Positions 6,632-8,491 of a stretch of DNA of 8,491 nt are shown piece after piece (position 1 is the first letter of the stretch; each line of letters begins with the position of its first letter). The notes beneath the pieces were generated by a model. It was not told where the DNA came from. It saw nothing but the letters and a program-made list of their open reading frames with translations, and ran no database searches. Made by a program: the position numbers and the translations under genes. The stretch covers positions 1-8,491 of the forward strand of contig JAAWSH010000061.1 in assembly GCA_022801475.1 (NCBI GenBank), written 5' to 3'. The stretch comes from Acutalibacter sp. (lineage in GTDB: Bacteria; Bacillota; Clostridia; Oscillospirales; Acutalibacteraceae).

Positions 6632-6783
6632 ACCGGAAACGCTGTCTTTATAGCTATAAACGGCCTCTTTCCGCATGGAAAATCCTCGGCAATCACAGGA
6701 TTGACGTAGTTAGCATTGCTAACTACAGCGGTTCTTCTCTTGGAAAGAGACCTCTTCTGACCATAAATCCGTCATTTTCTCTA

Positions 6784-6800
6784 TTTTCAAGCAGGTCCTA
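6784..6800 (-). repeat. Right terminal inverted repeat
   Basis: On the - strand this reads TAGGACCTGCTTGAAAA, the partner of the left repeat at 6615-6631. The 16/17 match over this length at 150-bp spacing is unlikely to be chance. Confidence 0.75.
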
Positions 6801-6843
6801 GCGGAATGGCTACAAATTACACAAACGCAAGGGGAAATCGGCC

Positions 6844-7461
6844 TTACCGAATAAAGTTGGTACGCTGAACCGGTTCCCGCTGGGGCAGGCCAAACTGCTC
6901 TTTGCCCAGGGCAATACTCTTCATCAGGAAAACCATGTTATTGGCCAAGGTACGCATCATTTGCAGGCCCTCGGCGTCCTGCTCCGCCTCACCGGGGGCA
7001 GAGCCGTGAATGCCGTTCCAGTACTGGCCCGAGGCCACCGGCATCCCACTGATGGTGAAAAACTTGTTCAGTTGGTCAAAGGTGGCGGTTAGGCCGCCCC
7101 GCCGGGCCACAGCCACTGCCGCGCCCACCTTCATAGTCTTGTCAAAATGACTACTATAGAACAGCCGGGTCAAAAAGGCTGTCAGGGTGGCGTTGGCTGC
7201 GGCATAGTACACCGGACTGCCTACCACCAGACCGTCGCAGGCCTCCAGCTTGGGAGCGGTCTCGTTCACCAGGTCATCGAACACGCAGCGGCCCAGCTGG
7301 GCGCACTTGCGGCAGCCAATGCAGCCGCGAACGTCTTGACTGCCGATATGCAGCAGCTCCACCTCAACACCGGACTGGATAAAAACCTGCTCCATCTGGT
7401 GCAGGGCAGTGTAGGTATTGCCCTTGGCGTGGGGACTGCCATTGAGCATCAGTACTTTCAT
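6844..7461 (-). CDS. Flavodoxin-fold NAD(P)H reductase, iron-sulfur flavoprotein type
   Basis: This is a 205-residue flavodoxin-like oxidoreductase, probably cytosolic, carrying FMN and perhaps an Fe-S cluster. The FMN phosphate loop is LNGSPHAKGNTYTAL (residues 6-20), and the second flavin loop is VVGSPVYYAAANATLTAFLTRL (79-100). Between them lies CIGCRKCAQLGRC (47-59), that is C-x2-C-x2-C-x5-C (Cys47, 50, 53, 59). This compact motif is known from archaeal and clostridial iron-sulfur flavoproteins that bind a 4Fe-4S cluster. The protein could shuttle electrons or reduce quinones, nitro compounds or oxygen; none of this can be chosen from sequence. The start ATG (7459-7461) has AAGGAGGAG 6 nt upstream on its strand (7468-7476). 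It is divergent from the TipAS-type regulator, 421 bp away, and convergent with the DUF3795 gene. Confidence 0.92.
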   Translation of the reverse strand: MKVLMLNGSPHAKGNTYTALHQMEQVFIQSGVEVELLHIGSQDVRGCIGCRKCAQLGRCVFDDLVNETAPKLEACDGLVVGSPVYYAAANATLTAFLTRLFYSSHFDKTMKVGAAVAVARRGGLTATFDQLNKFFTISGMPVASGQYWNGIHGSAPGEAEQDAEGLQMMRTLANNMVFLMKSIALGKEQFGLPQREPVQRTNFIR

Positions 7462-7495
7462 ATGGGACTCCTCCTTCTTATTGCCATTTTCTATA

Positions 7496-7525
7496 ATTAT
7501 ACTATATGGAGTTAACTTCTAGCAA
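7496..7525 (-). promoter_or_regulatory. Probable sigma-A promoter of the flavoprotein gene
   Basis: On the - strand a perfect TATAAT -10 box (7496-7501) lies 18 bp from TTGCTA as -35 (7520-7525), in an AT-rich stretch 35 nt before the start codon. A second TTGACG further upstream, near 7541-7546, has no good -10 at the right distance. Confidence 0.65.
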
Positions 7526-7823
7526 TAAAAATTTGCGTTCCGTCAATATTTTGGCCACCGGCAGCTTAAAGGCTTTGGGTCTGCCGATTCGGCCGGCGCT
7601 AAACGGTCCCCACCAGTTTTGACAAAGACAAGGATTACCAGTTTCTTACTGTATTCAAGCAACGCAATCGTCCCAAGCTGATCGAATCGGGGAAGCTCTC
7701 TGGTAGCGAACGTTCTGATCCCGCCGAGCCGGCAGACAAGACCAAGTGAGAGCACAAGACCTTTATGGTTCCTTCTCCGTCCCATTTATTGATCCCTTCG
7801 CTCAGACTTTTTTCAATTTCGTA
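7526..7823. other. Gap with structured sequence, no supported gene
   Basis: The core of the 421-bp divergent gap holds no gene I can support. GTCTGCCGATTCGGC (7579-7593) and GCCGAGCCGGCAGAC (7723-7737) are inverted repeats matching at 13 of 15 positions about 130 bp apart. CGAATCGG near 7684 repeats part of the same motif in inverse. Several frames stay open across 7540-7850 on both strands (for example 80 codons on the - strand from 7785 to 7543), but none has a good ribosome site or a family I recognise. It may be a decayed insertion, a repeat, or an upstream regulatory RNA. Confidence 0.35.
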
Positions 7824-7854
7824 TTGACCCTCACGTCGCGTCATAGTTTATCAT
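7824..7854 (+). promoter_or_regulatory. MerR-type promoter/operator with 19-bp spacer
   Basis: TTGACC (7824-7829) and TATCAT (7849-7854) are separated by exactly 19 bp. This over-long spacer is the mark of promoters that MerR-family activators remodel. The spacer holds an imperfect dyad around CTCACG-TCG-CGTCAT. It resembles, from memory, the operators of TipA and Bacillus Mta. It lies just upstream of the MerR/TipAS gene, so autoregulation is likely. Confidence 0.72.
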
Positions 7855-7882
7855 TGTCTCACACGGGAAAGGAGGCTGCAAT

Positions 7883-8491
7883 ATGCTGCGAACTGTAAAG
7901 GAGATCAGCCAGCTTACCGGAATAAGCGTACGCACGCTCCACCATTATGACCAAATCGGCCTTTTAAAGCCCTCAGCGGTTACCGGGGCAGGCTACCGGT
8001 TATATGACGAAAGGGCTCTGGCCCAGCTGCAAAGTATCCTGCTGTTCCGGCGGCTGCGGTTTCCCCTAAGCCAAATCAAGGCCATTGTCCACAGCCCCGG
8101 CTTCGACCAGGCGGAGGCTCTCCGCCAGCAAATCATCCTGTTGGAGCTGGAGCGCAAGCAGCTGGACAGCCTTCTCAACATGGCCCGTGAAATTTTAGAG
8201 ACAGGAGGAGATCCTATGGATTTCAATGCGTTTAGCACAGAAGAAAGGGACCGCTACGCCCAGGAGGTTCGGGAAAAATGGGGTAAGACGGCGGCTTTTG
8301 AGAAGTTTCAGAAGAAGGCCCCCACAGGCTTTGAGGAGGCTAGCCGCCGGGTGATGGACATTTTCACCCAGATGGGGAGCGTAAAGGACTTTCCCCCAGA
8401 CAGTGAAAAAGCCCAGGATCTGGTGGAACAACTGCGGCGGGAAATTAGCCAGAGCTTTTACCAGTGCACGCCGGAGATTCTGCGGGGGCTG
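7883..8491 (+). CDS. MerR-family regulator with TipAS ligand-binding domain, 3' end missing
   Basis: The reading frame is open from ATG 7883 to the window end (203 residues seen; family members are about 250). The start has AAAGGAGG at 7868-7875, 7 nt upstream. Residues 1-70 form the MerR winged helix: TVKEISQLTGISVRTLHHYDQIGLLKP, then GAGYRLYDERALAQLQSILLFRRLRFPLSQIKAIV. Residues 72-108 are the dimerising coiled coil (LRQQIILLELERKQLDSLLNMAREIL). From residue 112 the TipAS domain begins, with the typical RYAQEVREKWGKTAAFEKF (124-142) and SFYQCTPEILRGL (191-203). TipAS domains bind thiopeptide and other hydrophobic drugs and switch the DNA-binding half to activate transcription. Cys195 is conserved in the family. 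The neighbouring position where I place the thiostrepton-linked Cys of TipA is Gly202 here. The target genes may include itself, the divergent flavoprotein, or genes beyond the window. Confidence 0.93.
   Translation, partial: MLRTVKEISQLTGISVRTLHHYDQIGLLKPSAVTGAGYRLYDERALAQLQSILLFRRLRFPLSQIKAIVHSPGFDQAEALRQQIILLELERKQLDSLLNMAREILETGGDPMDFNAFSTEERDRYAQEVREKWGKTAAFEKFQKKAPTGFEEASRRVMDIFTQMGSVKDFPPDSEKAQDLVEQLRREISQSFYQCTPEILRGL
8203..8218 (+). promoter_or_regulatory. Internal ribosome binding site and start for a TipAS-only product
   Basis: AGGAGGAG (8203-8210) lies 5 nt before an in-frame ATG (8216-8218), which is codon 112 of the MerR/TipAS gene, exactly where the ligand domain begins. In Streptomyces lividans the tipA gene makes a second, DNA-binding-free product (TipAS) from an internal start at about codon 110. 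The arrangement here matches, so a short form starting MDFNAFSTEERDRYAQ is likely. Confidence 0.65.

Larger units (their letters stand above)
6615..6800. mobile_element. Candidate MITE: 186-bp element with terminal inverted repeats
   Basis: The element is bounded by 17-bp inverted repeats that match at 16 positions (6615-6631 and 6784-6800). The outermost two bases are TA at both ends, which could be the target duplication of a TA-targeting element such as IS630/Tc1 or the IS5 relatives; the family cannot be assigned from sequence alone. Inside lie four further inverted repeats: CGGAAA/TTTCCG (6634-6639, 6668-6673) around the palindrome TTTATAGCTATAAA (6647-6660); AATCCT/AGGATT (6681-6686, 6697-6702); GTAGTTAGC/GCTAACTAC (6706-6714, 6718-6726); and TCTCTT/AAGAGA (6736-6741, 6745-6750). 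No transposase is encoded. A 70-codon frame from 6589 to 6801 spans the element but matches no family I know. It sits between convergent gene ends, where it could also act as a transcription block. Confidence 0.62.

Noticed and set aside
6589..6801. 70-codon + strand frame across the inverted-repeat element
   Set aside because: It ends within the right repeat and has no recognised domain. It looks like a chance frame through the element.
7543..7844. 80- and 69-codon frames on the - strand in the divergent gap
   Set aside because: They lack a clear ribosome site, overlap the MerR promoter or each other, and resemble no family. They are kept only as an unexplained stretch.

Overview
The window (about 8.5 kb, mostly GC-rich, strong AGGAGG-type ribosome binding sites) looks like the chromosome of an anaerobic Firmicute of the Clostridia, most likely an Oscillospiraceae-type gut bacterium. 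This rests on the clostridial standalone-type AICAR transformylase, the DUF6483, TraX and DUF3795 proteins, and a Gfo/Idh/MocA protein with a cysteine cluster. No species can be named from the sequence alone.

Region 1 (1-3118) is the end of a purine biosynthesis cluster on the + strand: the 3' end of AICAR transformylase (purH), a small DUF6483 protein, a HAD-family hydrolase and purD. The HAD gene has no ATG, GTG or TTG that would keep its catalytic DxD motif. A well-placed AGGAGG points to an ATA start codon at 1104. The gap before it can fold into a three-branch structure. Region 2 (3119-3401) is a GC-rich gap packed with hairpins, probably a dispersed intergenic repeat.

Region 3 (3402-5990) is a probable three-gene + strand unit: a TraX-family membrane protein, a small pyridoxamine-phosphate-oxidase-fold flavoprotein and a Gfo/Idh/MocA oxidoreductase. 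It ends at a clear intrinsic terminator with a GCGA tetraloop. Region 4 (6024-6800) holds a cysteine-rich DUF3795 gene of visibly lower GC, followed by a 186-bp element with 17-bp terminal inverted repeats ending in TA and several internal hairpins. This element is a candidate MITE.

Region 5 (6844-8491) contains an iron-sulfur-flavoprotein-like reductase on the - strand and, divergent from it, a MerR-family regulator with a TipAS-type ligand-binding domain that runs off the window. The regulator has a promoter with a 19-bp spacer, typical of MerR control. It also has a strong internal ribosome binding site and ATG at the domain boundary, which would give a TipAS-like short form, as in Streptomyces TipA. 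The 420-bp gap between the two genes carries a promoter at each end and a structured stretch of unknown nature in the middle.

I see no CRISPR array, tRNA, rRNA or complete transposase gene. The best candidates for something undescribed are the ATA-initiated HAD gene, the 186-bp structured inverted-repeat element and the dual-product TipAS regulator.
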